Part shown: piece by piece, positions 1 to 7,959 of the stretch
Position numbering within the stretch: the stretch's first letter is position 1
Layout: the number at the start of each line of letters is the position of its first letter
Source of the DNA: Azospirillum sp. RU38E
GTDB taxonomy: Bacteria > Pseudomonadota > Alphaproteobacteria > Azospirillales > Azospirillaceae
NCBI RefSeq assembly: GCF_900188385.1
Contig: NZ_FZOI01000004.1
Location: forward strand, 62,001 to 126,000
Direction: 5' to 3'
DNA length: 64,000 nt
Program-made: the position numbers and the translations under genes
Notes under the pieces: generated by a model
Told to the model about the DNA's origin: nothing
Seen by the model: only the letters and a program-made list of their open reading frames with translations
Database searches by the model: none

Positions 1-284
1 GGCTCCTCAAACGGCTCCGTCAGCTCCAGCGGCGGCTCCTCCTCCGGCTCCGTCAGCATAAATGGCTCCGGCTCCTCAAAAACGGGAAGCGGTGGAGGCG
101 GTGGGGGCGGCGGTGGAGGGGGAGGAGGTGGCGGCGGGGGAGGTGGTGGAGGGGGCGGCGGCGGGGGAGGCGGCGGCGCCTCCGGCTCCGCCGGGGGTGC
201 GTCGCTGTCTTCGGAAATGATCCTGCGGATGGAAGCCAGGATCTCTTCCATCGACGGTTCTTGTGACGCGCCTTTATCGACCAT
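1..284 (-). CDS. popZ: PopZ, polar organizing protein (DUF2497), N-terminal part
   Basis: This is the 5' end of a minus-strand gene that runs off the window; 94 codons are visible from the ATG at 284. The N-terminus carries the PopZ signature helix (EPSMEEILASIRRIISED, residues 9-26). PopZ self-assembles at the cell pole and anchors the ParB-origin complex and other polar factors. After residue 36 comes an uninterrupted run of 29 prolines (bases 90-176) built from all four proline codons, followed by an acidic Pro/Glu-rich stretch typical of the PopZ linker. The C-terminal oligomerisation helices are outside the window. Location beside tolC and pcm fits alphaproteobacterial synteny, where valS often follows. 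Family assignment is strong; the proline run is unusually long. Confidence 0.88.
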   Translation of the reverse strand, partial: MVDKGASQEPSMEEILASIRRIISEDSDAPPAEPEAPPPPPPPPPPPPPPPPPPPPPPPPPPPPPLPVFEEPEPFMLTEPEEEPPLELTEPFEE

Positions 285-360
285 CTCGCCTATAACCCGA
301 ATTCAACGAATTGGCCGTCAGCCTAGGGCAGAAACGGACAAATTTCCATGAGCTTGATGA

Positions 361-389
361 AAAATGGGGGGCAGTTTGCCCCCCATTTT
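361..389 (-). terminator. Hairpin terminator downstream of tolC
   Basis: A perfect 13-bp stem (361-373 pairing with 377-389) with a three-base loop lies 27 bases past the tolC stop. The outer pairs are A/T, so on the minus strand the stem ends in TTTT. It separates tolC from popZ. Confidence 0.75.
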
Positions 390-415
390 AGCAAATTCCC
401 TGAAATATTGTCGGA

Positions 416-1798
416 TCAGTCGGCCGACAGGCTCCAGAGCTTGTCGCGCGTGTTGTTGTAATGTGCCTCGTAATCATAGGTCTTGACCGGAAGACCCAGA
501 CGGCCGGCCGTCAATTGACCGGTGGCGGACAGCACCTGGAAGATCGCCACGATCTCATCACGCTCGGCCTGCACCAGATTGACCTGGGCGTTCAGGTATT
601 CCTGCTCCGCATCCAGCGTATCCAGAACCGTGCGCGAGCCCACGGTGGCTTCCTGACGCACGCCTTCCAGGGCGATATTGGCCGCACGCACCTGTTCCTT
701 GCGGGACAGGATGGAAGCGCGGGCCGTTACCAGCGCTTCCCATGCGCGAATCCCCGTCTCCCGGGCCTGACGCACCGCCTCATCAATCTCGATTCGGCGC
801 TGCTGGGCGGTCTGCTTGGCCTGACGCACGCGGGCGTTCGGCTCACCGGCGGTATAAATCGGCACGCTGACGCGGGCGACGATGGAACCATTATCCAGCT
901 GGCCCATGGTGCCGGGCTGGTCCCAGGTCCGGCTATAAGAACCGACGATGGAGACAGACGGCAGCAGCTCACCGGCGGTGGCATCCACAGTCGCATCAGC
1001 GGCGCGTTCGGTAAACTTGGCGGCCAGCACAGCTGGATTATTCTGCTCCGCCATGGCCACCGTCGCTTCCAGCGACTTGGGCAGCTCCACCGTCGGGGCC
1101 GGCTGGGTCAGCTTCTCCGGCGATTGGCCCATCAGGCGGGCAAACACGGCGCGGCTTGCATTCAGCTGGCCTTCAGCCGCAATGCGGTTGGAGGTCGACA
1201 ACGCCAGACGCGATTCAGACTGGCTGACGTCAGTGCGGGTGATTTCACCAACACGGAACCGGTCGCGCGAGGCTTCCAGCTGGCGGCGCAGCACCTGCTC
1301 GTTATTGATGTTCAGTTCCAGCACCGCCTGATCACGCACCACGTCGCAATAGGCGGACGCGGCTGAGAGCAGCACTGACTGTTCGGTAGCGACCAGCGAG
1401 GCGCGCTGCGCCTGAACGAGCGCTTCAGCGCGGTTCAGGGACGCGATGGTGCGGCCACCGCGATAGATCGGCTGCACAATCTGGGCGCTGACCGACTTCT
1501 GATTCCATAACAGATCGGAGTTTGTGCCGCCGGTCTCCTGCTTATAACGGCCGATATCACCGGCAGCAGAAACCTGGGGCAGGTAGCCGGAACGGGCCTG
1601 CGGCACCAGTTCATCGGCGGCGCGCAGCTCGGCGCGCGCCGCTTCCAGGGTGGGATTGGCCTGATAGGCAAGCGCCAGCGCGTCGTTCAGCGCCTGCGCC
1701 TGGGCCGGGTTGATACCCAACCCCACGGACAGGGCCGCCAGGGGAAGAGCGGTGCGCGCCAGACGGCGCAGGATCGGCTTCAGACGAGAGGCTTCCAT
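416..1798 (-). CDS. tolC: TolC family outer membrane efflux protein
   Basis: A 460-residue protein with an N-terminal signal peptide (basic start, hydrophobic core near 15-32, likely cleavage after an AQA site near 35). Two repeats of long helical hairpins follow, typical of TolC. TolC trimers form the outer membrane channel for type I secretion and RND efflux. Family members are usually 430-500 residues, so it is full length. A purine-rich AAGGTG lies 9 bases before the ATG, inside the end of the upstream rhodanese gene, so the two are probably cotranscribed with pcm. The specific inner-membrane partner cannot be told from the window. Confidence in the family is high. Confidence 0.93.
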   Translation of the reverse strand: MEASRLKPILRRLARTALPLAALSVGLGINPAQAQALNDALALAYQANPTLEAARAELRAADELVPQARSGYLPQVSAAGDIGRYKQETGGTNSDLLWNQKSVSAQIVQPIYRGGRTIASLNRAEALVQAQRASLVATEQSVLLSAASAYCDVVRDQAVLELNINNEQVLRRQLEASRDRFRVGEITRTDVSQSESRLALSTSNRIAAEGQLNASRAVFARLMGQSPEKLTQPAPTVELPKSLEATVAMAEQNNPAVLAAKFTERAADATVDATAGELLPSVSIVGSYSRTWDQPGTMGQLDNGSIVARVSVPIYTAGEPNARVRQAKQTAQQRRIEIDEAVRQARETGIRAWEALVTARASILSRKEQVRAANIALEGVRQEATVGSRTVLDTLDAEQEYLNAQVNLVQAERDEIVAIFQVLSATGQLTAGRLGLPVKTYDYEAHYNNTRDKLWSLSAD

Positions 1799-1801
1799 TG
1801 G

Positions 1802-2131
1802 TCAATACACCTTCATCGAGGGGTCGATCCGCCGGGCCCAAGCGTCGATCCCGCCCGCAATATTGATGGCCCGGTCAAATCCCTGCGCCCGCAACCAAGC
1901 GGTTGCGTGCGCACTACGCATTCCATGGTGGCACAGTACCGCAATATCACGATCCTGCGGCAAATCACCGATGGCACCGGGCAACAGCCCGAGCGGAATG
2001 TGAATGCTGCCGGGAATGGCGCAAAGCTCCACTTCCCAGCCTTCCCTTACATCCAGCACGGTGATGTCACCGCGCTGAACCCGTTCCGCCAAATCATCCA
2101 CCGCCAGTTCAAAGTCAGTGATCGTACGCAC
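1802..2131 (-). CDS. Single-domain rhodanese-like protein
   Basis: A ~109-residue rhodanese domain. It has the usual LDVRE start of the domain, a catalytic-loop cysteine in VLCHHGMRS and the C-terminal GGIDAW motif. Single-domain rhodaneses transfer or carry sulfane sulfur on the loop cysteine; the physiological substrate is not evident. The open frame extends back to 2266 inside pcm, but the extension has no rhodanese similarity. I prefer the GTG at 2131, with AAGGA and GGGG upstream; the TTG at 2155 is an alternative. It sits between pcm and tolC with very short spacing, so an operon is likely. Confidence 0.82.
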   Translation of the reverse strand: MRTITDFELAVDDLAERVQRGDITVLDVREGWEVELCAIPGSIHIPLGLLPGAIGDLPQDRDIAVLCHHGMRSAHATAWLRAQGFDRAINIAGGIDAWARRIDPSMKVY

Positions 2132-2156
2132 AGGCGGCCCCAATCCTTTAACCAAA

Positions 2157-2822
2157 TCAGAAAGCGAAAGCCGCCTTCGGCTCCATCCCCGGCAGCAGGT
2201 CGGCCGACGCATCGAACAGGGTGCGGCTGGAGATGGTGCCACCGATCTTCTGATAGAGACGGGCAACGGCTACACCGCTTTCCGGCAGCAGCACTGTCAC
2301 CAGACGTCCACCTTCGGCCAACTGGTCCAGCAGCGCCTGCGGCACGGCGGCCACTGCCCCTTCCAGAACGATCACATCATAGGGCCCCTGCTTGGCCCAG
2401 CCGGCGGCCAGAGTGCCCTGCACGATGGCGGCATTGTCCACGCCCAGCGTCTGCATGGCCTGATTGGCCTGCGCCGCCAGGGCAGCATCCGATTCCACGG
2501 CCACAACGGTGGCGGCAATCTGACCGATGATGGCAGCGGAATAGCCGGTGGCGGTACCGACATCCAGTACCAGATCCGTGGCGGCAATGCGCGCTTCCTG
2601 GAGCAAGCGACCCAGCACCATCGGCTCCAGCAGGAAGCGACCATTGCCAAGCGGAATGGCCTTGTCCACATAAGCGACCCCGCGCAGCGCCGGGGGCACG
2701 AACTGGTCACGCGGCACGGCCAGGAAGGCATCGACCAGCCGCTGGTCACTGACCTTGTTCGGCCGGAGCTGGCTTTCGACCATGTTGTAGCGGGCGGCGC
2801 TGTATTCCGTGGTGGCGATCAT
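2157..2822 (-). CDS. pcm: Protein-L-isoaspartate O-methyltransferase family protein
   Basis: A 221-residue SAM-dependent methyltransferase of the PCMT family. The N-terminal region (MVESQLRPNKV) and the glycine-rich SAM motif DVGTATGY (87-94) are typical. The family repairs isoaspartyl residues in aged proteins. Many alphaproteobacterial members next to tolC, including this one, have a diverged substrate loop, so activity on isoaspartate is inferred rather than certain. It is first in the apparent pcm-rhodanese-tolC operon. Confidence 0.88.
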   Translation of the reverse strand: MIATTEYSAARYNMVESQLRPNKVSDQRLVDAFLAVPRDQFVPPALRGVAYVDKAIPLGNGRFLLEPMVLGRLLQEARIAATDLVLDVGTATGYSAAIIGQIAATVVAVESDAALAAQANQAMQTLGVDNAAIVQGTLAAGWAKQGPYDVIVLEGAVAAVPQALLDQLAEGGRLVTVLLPESGVAVARLYQKIGGTISSRTLFDASADLLPGMEPKAAFAF

Positions 2823-3047
2823 GGGGGTCGTTCGCGCGTGGGGAAAAGGAAGGATGAGGGGGTGCCGACAAGCGGAACCCCGACGCTATATATCCGCCCC
2901 ATCCCCGGAACACAATGTTGCGGGCGCACCCAAAACATCATGCCACGTGCATTTCTTTGTTTCTGGTGCTTGACCGCATCGGTAAAGCCCGTCTATATAC
3001 CGGCCCCACGCCGGGGCTGAACAACAGCCAAGACGTGCGGCACCGTT

Positions 3048-3121
3048 GGCGCGGTGGCAGAATGGTGATGCAACGGACTGCAAATCCGTGAATCCGGGTT
3101 CGATTCCCGGCCGTGCCTCCA
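3048..3121 (+). tRNA. tRNA-Cys (GCA)
   Basis: The full cloverleaf can be folded by eye. The acceptor GGCGCGG (3048-3054) pairs with CCGTGCC (3111-3117), with one G-U. The anticodon loop contains GCA, the T-arm GGTTCGATTCC is intact, and CCA is encoded at 3119-3121. Confidence 0.96.
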
Positions 3122-3142
3122 AATTTCGGCGTCAAGCCATTG

Positions 3143-3175
3143 AAAAGCCCGCCCTTACCGGCGGGCTTTTCTGTT
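3143..3175 (+). terminator. Intrinsic terminator after tRNA-Cys
   Basis: An 11-bp stem AAAAGCCCGCC (3143-3153) pairs with GGCGGGCTTTT (3160-3170) over a 6-nt loop, followed by more T residues. It can also stop the convergent Nudix gene at 3188 because the stem begins with AAAA. Confidence 0.88.
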
Positions 3176-3187
3176 TTTCCGCTGTGG

Positions 3188-3802
3188 CTATGCCAGCCCC
3201 AGACGCAGCGCCCGGCGCAAATCGTCCGGCACATCCGGCTGGGTCAGCAGCATCGGCGCCCGTAGCAGGGCAATCAGCGACATGGAATCGGTGATCTCGC
3301 CCCGCAGCGCCATATTCAGCGCCTCGCGCAAGGGCAGGCGCCGCAGGGCCAGCTTTTCCGTCCCCTCCGGCTCCGCCTCCCCTTCTGTCAGCCCCCAGGC
3401 CACGAAGACGCTGCCCTGTTCATCACAGACACTGTTGGAAAGGGCCACCTTGTGGATCGGCAGCAGATGCGCCGCCCGCAGCCCCGTTTCCTCCCGCAGC
3501 TCTCGATGGGCGGTATCGGCCGGGCTGGTGCCCAGCGGGCAGCCCCCTTCCGGGATTTCCCAACTATAGGCATTCAGGGAATAGCGGAACTGGCCGACCA
3601 GCCAGGTGCTGCCATCCTCGGCCACCGGCAGCACGCCCACCGCATGGTTGGCGAAGCGGACAACGCCATAGATGCCGGGGGCGCCGTCGGGCTGCAGCAC
3701 ATCATGGTGTTCCAGCTTGATCCAAGGATTCTCATAGACCTGGGTACGGGACAGGGTTTTCCAGGGATTATCGTGGTGGGACACGGGCGGTGCGCTTTCC
3801 AT
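3188..3802 (-). CDS. NUDIX hydrolase, probable ADP-ribose/nucleotide-sugar type
   Basis: A 204-residue Nudix protein. The Nudix helix core is present (HRELREETGL), preceded by the EIPEGG strand-turn seen in ADP-ribose pyrophosphatase-like members. In the canonical GX5EX7REUXEEXGU box the first glutamate position is occupied by Thr (GGCPLGT), while the RE and EE metal ligands are kept. Nudix enzymes hydrolyse nucleoside diphosphates linked to another moiety; the substrate here cannot be predicted. It stands alone between tRNA genes and has no clear Shine-Dalgarno before the ATG at 3802. Confidence 0.85.
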   Translation of the reverse strand: MESAPPVSHHDNPWKTLSRTQVYENPWIKLEHHDVLQPDGAPGIYGVVRFANHAVGVLPVAEDGSTWLVGQFRYSLNAYSWEIPEGGCPLGTSPADTAHRELREETGLRAAHLLPIHKVALSNSVCDEQGSVFVAWGLTEGEAEPEGTEKLALRRLPLREALNMALRGEITDSMSLIALLRAPMLLTQPDVPDDLRRALRLGLA

Positions 3803-3976
3803 GAAAAGCTGTTGGGAACGAAGCGATTATGAGCCGTACAGGGCTACATTCGCCAACAGCTTCGCAGAAAAATCAAAAAAGTACGAAACAGGGGTTTACA
3901 AAGCCGTCAGGGGTTGGCTATAAGCCCGCCCACCGCACGATGCGGCGCCGGCGACGGCGCAGCAACAAGCGTCTGA

Positions 3977-4051
3977 TCCCAGGTAGCTCAGAGGTAGAGC
4001 AGGCGGCTGTTAACCGCCCGGTCGGGGGTTCGAATCCCTCCCTGGGAGCCA
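3977..4051 (+). tRNA. tRNA-Asn (GTT), copy 1
   Basis: The acceptor TCCCAGG (3977-3983) pairs with CCTGGGA (4041-4047). The anticodon GTT sits in CTGTTAA, the T-arm is GGGTTCGAATCCC, and CCA is encoded at 4049-4051. It is identical to the second copy 160 bases downstream. Confidence 0.96.
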
Positions 4052-4058
4052 ATTGGCA

Positions 4059-4084
4059 GGAACCGAGGTGAAAATCTCGGTTCC
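4059..4084 (+). terminator. Hairpin between the two tRNA-Asn genes
   Basis: A perfect 9-bp stem GGAACCGAG (4059-4067) pairs with CTCGGTTCC (4076-4084) over an 8-nt loop. No T-run follows, so it may act as a processing or weak termination structure rather than a full terminator. Confidence 0.5.
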
Positions 4085-4136
4085 ACCCTTGGTCAGAACT
4101 TGTTTTGTTGTATGATCACGCGTTGATGCGCACTGA

Positions 4137-4211
4137 TCCCAGGTAGCTCAGAGGTAGAGCAGGCGGCTGTTAACCGCCCGGTCGGGGGTTCGAATCCCTC
4201 CCTGGGAGCCA
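4137..4211 (+). tRNA. tRNA-Asn (GTT), copy 2
   Basis: All 75 bases including the encoded CCA match the copy at 3977-4051. The short sequence CTGATCCCAGG at the 5' side is also shared, which points to a recent tandem duplication. Confidence 0.96.
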
Positions 4212-4217
4212 ATGATG

Positions 4218-4252
4218 AAGGGCCGAAGCAGCAATGCTTCGGCCCTTTCTCT
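4218..4252 (+). terminator. Intrinsic terminator after the tRNA-Asn pair
   Basis: A 13-bp stem AAGGGCCGAAGCA (4218-4230) pairs with TGCTTCGGCCCTT (4235-4247) over a GCAA tetraloop and is followed by a pyrimidine-rich T tract. Confidence 0.9.
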
Positions 4253-4284
4253 TTTCCAGCCCCGCGAGCCCCCGCCCCGCCGCC

Positions 4285-4518
4285 TCACAACTGGTCGTAA
4301 AGCGTGGCTTCTTCCACCGCATCGGCCGAATCACGCAGGCCGCCATGGCGCTGCCATTCCCCGCACCAGTCGGTGAAATTGGTAATGGGGAAGGAACCGG
4401 CGGGCGAACGGTCGGTCACGACGGGCGGGAAGCGGCGGCAATTACCCTTGGGCCCGCGTTCCCGCACCCCATGGCCCAGCCAGAATCGGCAGGTATAGCA
4501 ATTATCGCCGCGACGCAC
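4285..4518 (-). CDS. Small cysteine-rich conserved hypothetical protein
   Basis: A 77-residue protein starting at a GTG with GGAG nine bases upstream. It has four cysteines arranged as CYTC near residue 7, CRRFPP near 27 and WCGEW near 52, a spacing that suggests a small metal-binding (zinc or iron) fold. Similar C-x2-C...C-RR-PP...WCGEW small proteins occur in proteobacteria without assigned function. It is followed by another small gene on the same strand upstream (4557-4781). I cannot assign a role. Confidence 0.7.
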   Translation of the reverse strand: MRRGDNCYTCRFWLGHGVRERGPKGNCRRFPPVVTDRSPAGSFPITNFTDWCGEWQRHGGLRDSADAVEEATLYDQL

Positions 4519-4556
4519 GTTGGTTCACTCCATCCATCGAAAACCAGCCCATCCTA

Positions 4557-4781
4557 TCACGGTTGAACGTCGGATGGGCTTTTGGGGCTGTCGCGCTCCA
4601 TATCCGGCTGCCGTTCCGGCTTGGCCTTGCGCAGACCCTCGGCATGTTCAGCGTAATAAGCCTGGATATCGGCATTCAGATTATCGCGGCGGTCGGCATC
4701 GGCGGGGGAGATATCCCCCCCGCCCAACCGCTGGAATTCCTGCACCGCCTGTTCCAGTTCCTGTTCGTTCCTGATCGGCAT
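4557..4781 (-). CDS. Small hypothetical protein, acidic and helical
   Basis: A 74-residue protein. The open frame reaches back to 4820, but the ATG at 4781 has a well-placed GGAG eight bases upstream, so I start there. The N-terminus (MPIRNEQELEQAVQEFQRL) looks like an amphipathic helix and the C-terminus is rich in K, E, P and S, probably unstructured. The N-terminal pattern faintly resembles the first helices of some HigA-type antitoxins, but no helix-turn-helix or toxin gene is present, so I do not call it one. Confidence 0.55.
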   Translation of the reverse strand: MPIRNEQELEQAVQEFQRLGGGDISPADADRRDNLNADIQAYYAEHAEGLRKAKPERQPDMERDSPKSPSDVQP

Positions 4782-4841
4782 GATTTCGGCTCCGGTATGT
4801 GGTTGTCCATCAGCAACCACAGACCGGGCACGGCGGTTCCA

Positions 4842-6068
4842 TCAGGCCAGCAGCGTGTCGATGGCGGAACGGCTGCGCAGGGTGCGGTGAACCGGGCAGC
4901 TATTGGCGATCTCCAGCAGCCGCTTGCGCTGGCCCTCATCCAGCCCGCCTTCGATCGTGATGTGACGGGTGAATTGATCAACCTTGCCGCCGGCATTCTC
5001 CGTCGTCTCCCCCGGCAGGGCGTCGCGCTTGGCATGTTCCACCCGCACGGAGACACGGGCCAGCGGCCAGCCCTTACGGTTGGCATACATGCGCAGCGTC
5101 ATGGAGGTGCAGGCGCCCAGCGCTGCCTGCAACAGCTCATAAGGATTCGGCCCCGTGCCGGTGCCACCATCGGCGGTGGGTTCATCGGCGTGGAATCGGA
5201 TACCGGCCGCCTGCACCAGATTGACGAAAGCCCCCTCCCCCGTCTCCGATATGGTGACGGGCCCAGCATGTTCCACGCCGGCCGGGCGGGCCGAGGGCAA
5301 ATCCAGCTTCAGGCTGCGTTTGGCCCAGGCCGCCACGGTTTCGGCGACGAAGTTGGTGGTGCGCTGGTCAGCGGCCAGATGGCCCGCCCCGTCCAGGGCG
5401 ATGAAGCTTTTCGGGTGCTTGGCGAGCGACAGAATCCGGTCAGCCTCGGCGATCGGCACCACCGGGTCACGCGGATCATGCAGCACCAGCAGCGGCCGGC
5501 CCAAAGCGGCGATGGCCGACTCCATATCATGAGTAGCCACATCGGCGACGAATTCGCGGGTGATCGGCATTTCCCGGTCACCGACATTCAGCGGCACCCG
5601 ACCATCGCGCGCCATTTCCGCGTCGCGCCCGGCAATCTTGCCCAGTAGGGTGTGCGGGCCGGAGGGGCTGTTCAGCGTCACCACGGCGCCGACGCTGGGC
5701 AGGTCACCCGCCACGCGCAGCATGGCCGCCCCGCCCAGGGAATGGCCCATCAGCAGGCGCGGGGCCTCCAGCTCCTGGGTCAGCGCCGCGGCCGCGGCCA
5801 GCAGATCGGCCACATTGGTGGAAAAGGTGGTTTCATCAAAGGCACCGCCGCTGTTGCCCAGGCCGGTGAAATCGAACCGCAGTACGGCGAATCCCCGATC
5901 CGCCAGCCCCCGGCTGATCCGGGCAGAAGCGTGGTAATCCTTGGAACAGGTGAAGCAATGGGCAAAGATCGCCGTAGCGATGGGCCGGCCTTCCGGCAGG
6001 TCCAGCCGGCCGGCCAGTGTGGCCCCCGTCGATCCCGGAAAGTTGAATTCCTGCGTCACGCGCGCCAT
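4842..6068 (-). CDS. Fusion of alpha/beta hydrolase and OsmC domain
   Basis: A 408-residue two-domain protein. Residues ~1-255 are an alpha/beta hydrolase with the nucleophile elbow GHSLGG (near 109-114) and downstream Asp (DPRDPV) and His (GAGH) positions. Residues ~270-408 are an OsmC/Ohr-like domain with CTSMTLRMYA and the second cysteine in NSCPVHRTL. OsmC proteins reduce organic hydroperoxides through two cysteines. This fusion is a known arrangement in proteobacteria, often annotated as a bifunctional hydrolase/OsmC protein. GAGG seven bases before the ATG supports the start. The hydrolase substrate is unknown. Confidence 0.92.
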   Translation of the reverse strand: MARVTQEFNFPGSTGATLAGRLDLPEGRPIATAIFAHCFTCSKDYHASARISRGLADRGFAVLRFDFTGLGNSGGAFDETTFSTNVADLLAAAAALTQELEAPRLLMGHSLGGAAMLRVAGDLPSVGAVVTLNSPSGPHTLLGKIAGRDAEMARDGRVPLNVGDREMPITREFVADVATHDMESAIAALGRPLLVLHDPRDPVVPIAEADRILSLAKHPKSFIALDGAGHLAADQRTTNFVAETVAAWAKRSLKLDLPSARPAGVEHAGPVTISETGEGAFVNLVQAAGIRFHADEPTADGGTGTGPNPYELLQAALGACTSMTLRMYANRKGWPLARVSVRVEHAKRDALPGETTENAGGKVDQFTRHITIEGGLDEGQRKRLLEIANSCPVHRTLRSRSAIDTLLA

Positions 6069-6186
6069 CGTGCCCTCACCAGCGTTTCATCCAGCGGCCC
6101 GCTCACGGGCCTGTTGGCTGCAAAGCTGGCCCGCCTGCCCTGCCCTGCGCAACCCCCTTCGCATTTTCCCGCCACGCCGGATGATC

Positions 6187-6852
6187 ATGACCAACGAAAC
6201 CTTCCCCCGCCCGTTCCCCGTTCTACCCGGAATGACCAGCCCGACGCAGGTGGAAATTGTGAAATCTGAAACCATCCACAAAGGTTTCATGGATTTTTCT
6301 CGGCAGACCCTGCGGCATGAACGGTTCGACGGGGGCATGACGCCGGTGATCGAACGGGAAATCTGCCATCGCGGCCATGCGGTGGCGGTGGTCCTGTACG
6401 ATCCCGCGCGCGATGTGCTGTTGATGATCGAACAGTTCCGCGCCGGGGCCGCCGCCGCCGGGCTGGACCCGTGGTTGCTGGAATTCGTCGCCGGCATGGT
6501 GAAGCCGGGTGAGGCCGCCCCCGAGGTGGCCGCGCGGGAGACGGAGGAAGAAGCCGGCTGCACGCCCCGCGACCTGCGCCGCGTCTTCACCATGATGCCC
6601 AGCCCCGGCGGCTGTACTGAAATCGTAGAAATATTTTTTGGCTATGTCGATACAGAGGGGCTGGGCGGCCTGCATGGGCTGGAAGATGAAGTGGAGGATA
6701 TCCGCGTGCATCTGGTGCCCGCCGATCAGGCCATTGCCCAGATGGATGCCAACCGCATCACCAGCGGCTTTACCCTGCTGGGCCTGTCCTGGTTTGCCCG
6801 CCACCATGCGGCACTGAAGGCGGGCCTTGCGGAGAATGCGTTGCAGGGCTGA
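6187..6852 (+). CDS. nudF: ADP-ribose pyrophosphatase (Nudix)
   Basis: A 221-residue Nudix hydrolase closely resembling NudF. It shares the VEIV...ET..GF N-terminal strand pattern, the WLLEFVAGM segment, a complete Nudix box (GMVKPGE then ARETEEEAGC) and the SPGG motif after it. NudF hydrolyses ADP-ribose to AMP and ribose 5-phosphate and limits non-enzymatic ADP-ribosylation. The open frame extends far upstream without similarity. I start at the ATG at 6187, with GGA five bases before it; 6181 is an equal alternative. It leads the plus-strand sulfur-metabolism run. Confidence 0.9.
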   Translation: MTNETFPRPFPVLPGMTSPTQVEIVKSETIHKGFMDFSRQTLRHERFDGGMTPVIEREICHRGHAVAVVLYDPARDVLLMIEQFRAGAAAAGLDPWLLEFVAGMVKPGEAAPEVAARETEEEAGCTPRDLRRVFTMMPSPGGCTEIVEIFFGYVDTEGLGGLHGLEDEVEDIRVHLVPADQAIAQMDANRITSGFTLLGLSWFARHHAALKAGLAENALQG

Positions 6853-6931
6853 GGCGGCGGGGGTTAGGTTTTTAACAAGCTTGCCCCATATGGGGTGCCA
6901 GCATTCTACACATGAACAAGGGCACAACGCC

Positions 6932-7933
6932 GTGGATATACGCAACGGCTTCATCGACAGCATCGGCCGCACCCCGCTGATCCGCCTGAAGGGCCCGTCG
7001 GAAGCGACGGGCTGCAATATTCTGGGCAAGGCGGAATTCCTCAATCCCGGTGGGTCGGTGAAGGACCGGGCGGCACTGGCCATCGTGCAAGACGCCATTG
7101 AACGCGGCCAGCTGCGCCCCGGCGGCACTATTGTGGAAGGCACAGCGGGGAATACCGGCATTGGTCTGGCCCTGGTGGGCAATGCCATGGGCTTCCGCAC
7201 CGTCATCGTGATGCCAGAGACGCAGAGCCAGGAAAAGAAGGACATGCTGCGCCTGTGCGGGGCCGACCTGCGGCTGGTGCCGGCCGTGCCCTTCAAGGAT
7301 CCCGGCAATTACGTGCATGTCTCCCGCCGTATCGCGGAAGAGTTGGCGCAGACGGAACCCAACGGCGCCATCTGGGCCAACCAGTTTGACAATCTGGCCA
7401 ACCGGGAAGGCCATCGCCGCACCACCGGCCCGGAAATCTGGCAGCAGACGGATGGCAAGATCGATGCCTTCACCTGCGCCACCGGCACCGGTGGCACGCT
7501 GGCCGGCATCGCCCTGGCGCTGAAGGAACGTAAGCCCGACGTAAAGATCGTGCTGGCCGACCCGATGGGGTCGGCGCTTTACGCCTGGAAAAAGACGGGC
7601 GAACTGAAGGCCGAAGGCAATTCCATCACCGAAGGCATCGGCCAGGGCCGGGTGACGGCCAATCTGGCCGATGCGCCCATCGATGATGCGGTGCAGGTGA
7701 CGGATGAGGAAGCGTTGCCGGTCGTCTTCGACCTGCTGAAGAATGAAGGGCTGGTGCTGGGCGGTTCCAGCGGCATCAATATCGTTGCCGCCATGAAGGT
7801 GGCCCGCCTGCTGGGGCCGGGCCATACCATCGTCACCATCCTGTGCGATTACGGAACCCGCTACCAATCCAAGCTGTTCAATCCTGACTTCCTGCGCGAA
7901 AAAGGGCTGCCGGTTCCTGACTGGCTGTCCTGA
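6932..7933 (+). CDS. Cysteine synthase family PLP enzyme
   Basis: A 333-residue type II PLP enzyme of the CysK/cystathionine-beta-synthase family. The PLP lysine is K44 in PGGSVKDR, the substrate loop EGTAGNTG is present, and the phosphate-binding glycine loop is CATGTGGT. These enzymes make cysteine from O-acetylserine and sulfide, or cystathionine from serine and homocysteine. The C-terminal ending (GTRYQSKLF then PVPDWL) matches a subgroup usually called cysteine synthase A. The GTG at 6932 has AAGGG ten bases upstream; the longer frame to 6827 overlaps nudF and lacks similarity. AlaX and SseA genes follow closely. Confidence 0.9.
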   Translation: MDIRNGFIDSIGRTPLIRLKGPSEATGCNILGKAEFLNPGGSVKDRAALAIVQDAIERGQLRPGGTIVEGTAGNTGIGLALVGNAMGFRTVIVMPETQSQEKKDMLRLCGADLRLVPAVPFKDPGNYVHVSRRIAEELAQTEPNGAIWANQFDNLANREGHRRTTGPEIWQQTDGKIDAFTCATGTGGTLAGIALALKERKPDVKIVLADPMGSALYAWKKTGELKAEGNSITEGIGQGRVTANLADAPIDDAVQVTDEEALPVVFDLLKNEGLVLGGSSGINIVAAMKVARLLGPGHTIVTILCDYGTRYQSKLFNPDFLREKGLPVPDWLS

Positions 7934-7959
7934 TATCACCCCTTGATGGAGGTCCGCCC

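Noticed and set aside
90-176. Glycine-rich repeat reading on the plus strand at the window start
   Set aside because: The minus strand gives the PopZ N-terminus in frame with the run, so the plus reading is only its complement.
4557-4781. Antitoxin of a toxin-antitoxin pair
   Set aside because: No helix-turn-helix in the small protein and no toxin-like partner; the neighbour is a Cys-rich protein.
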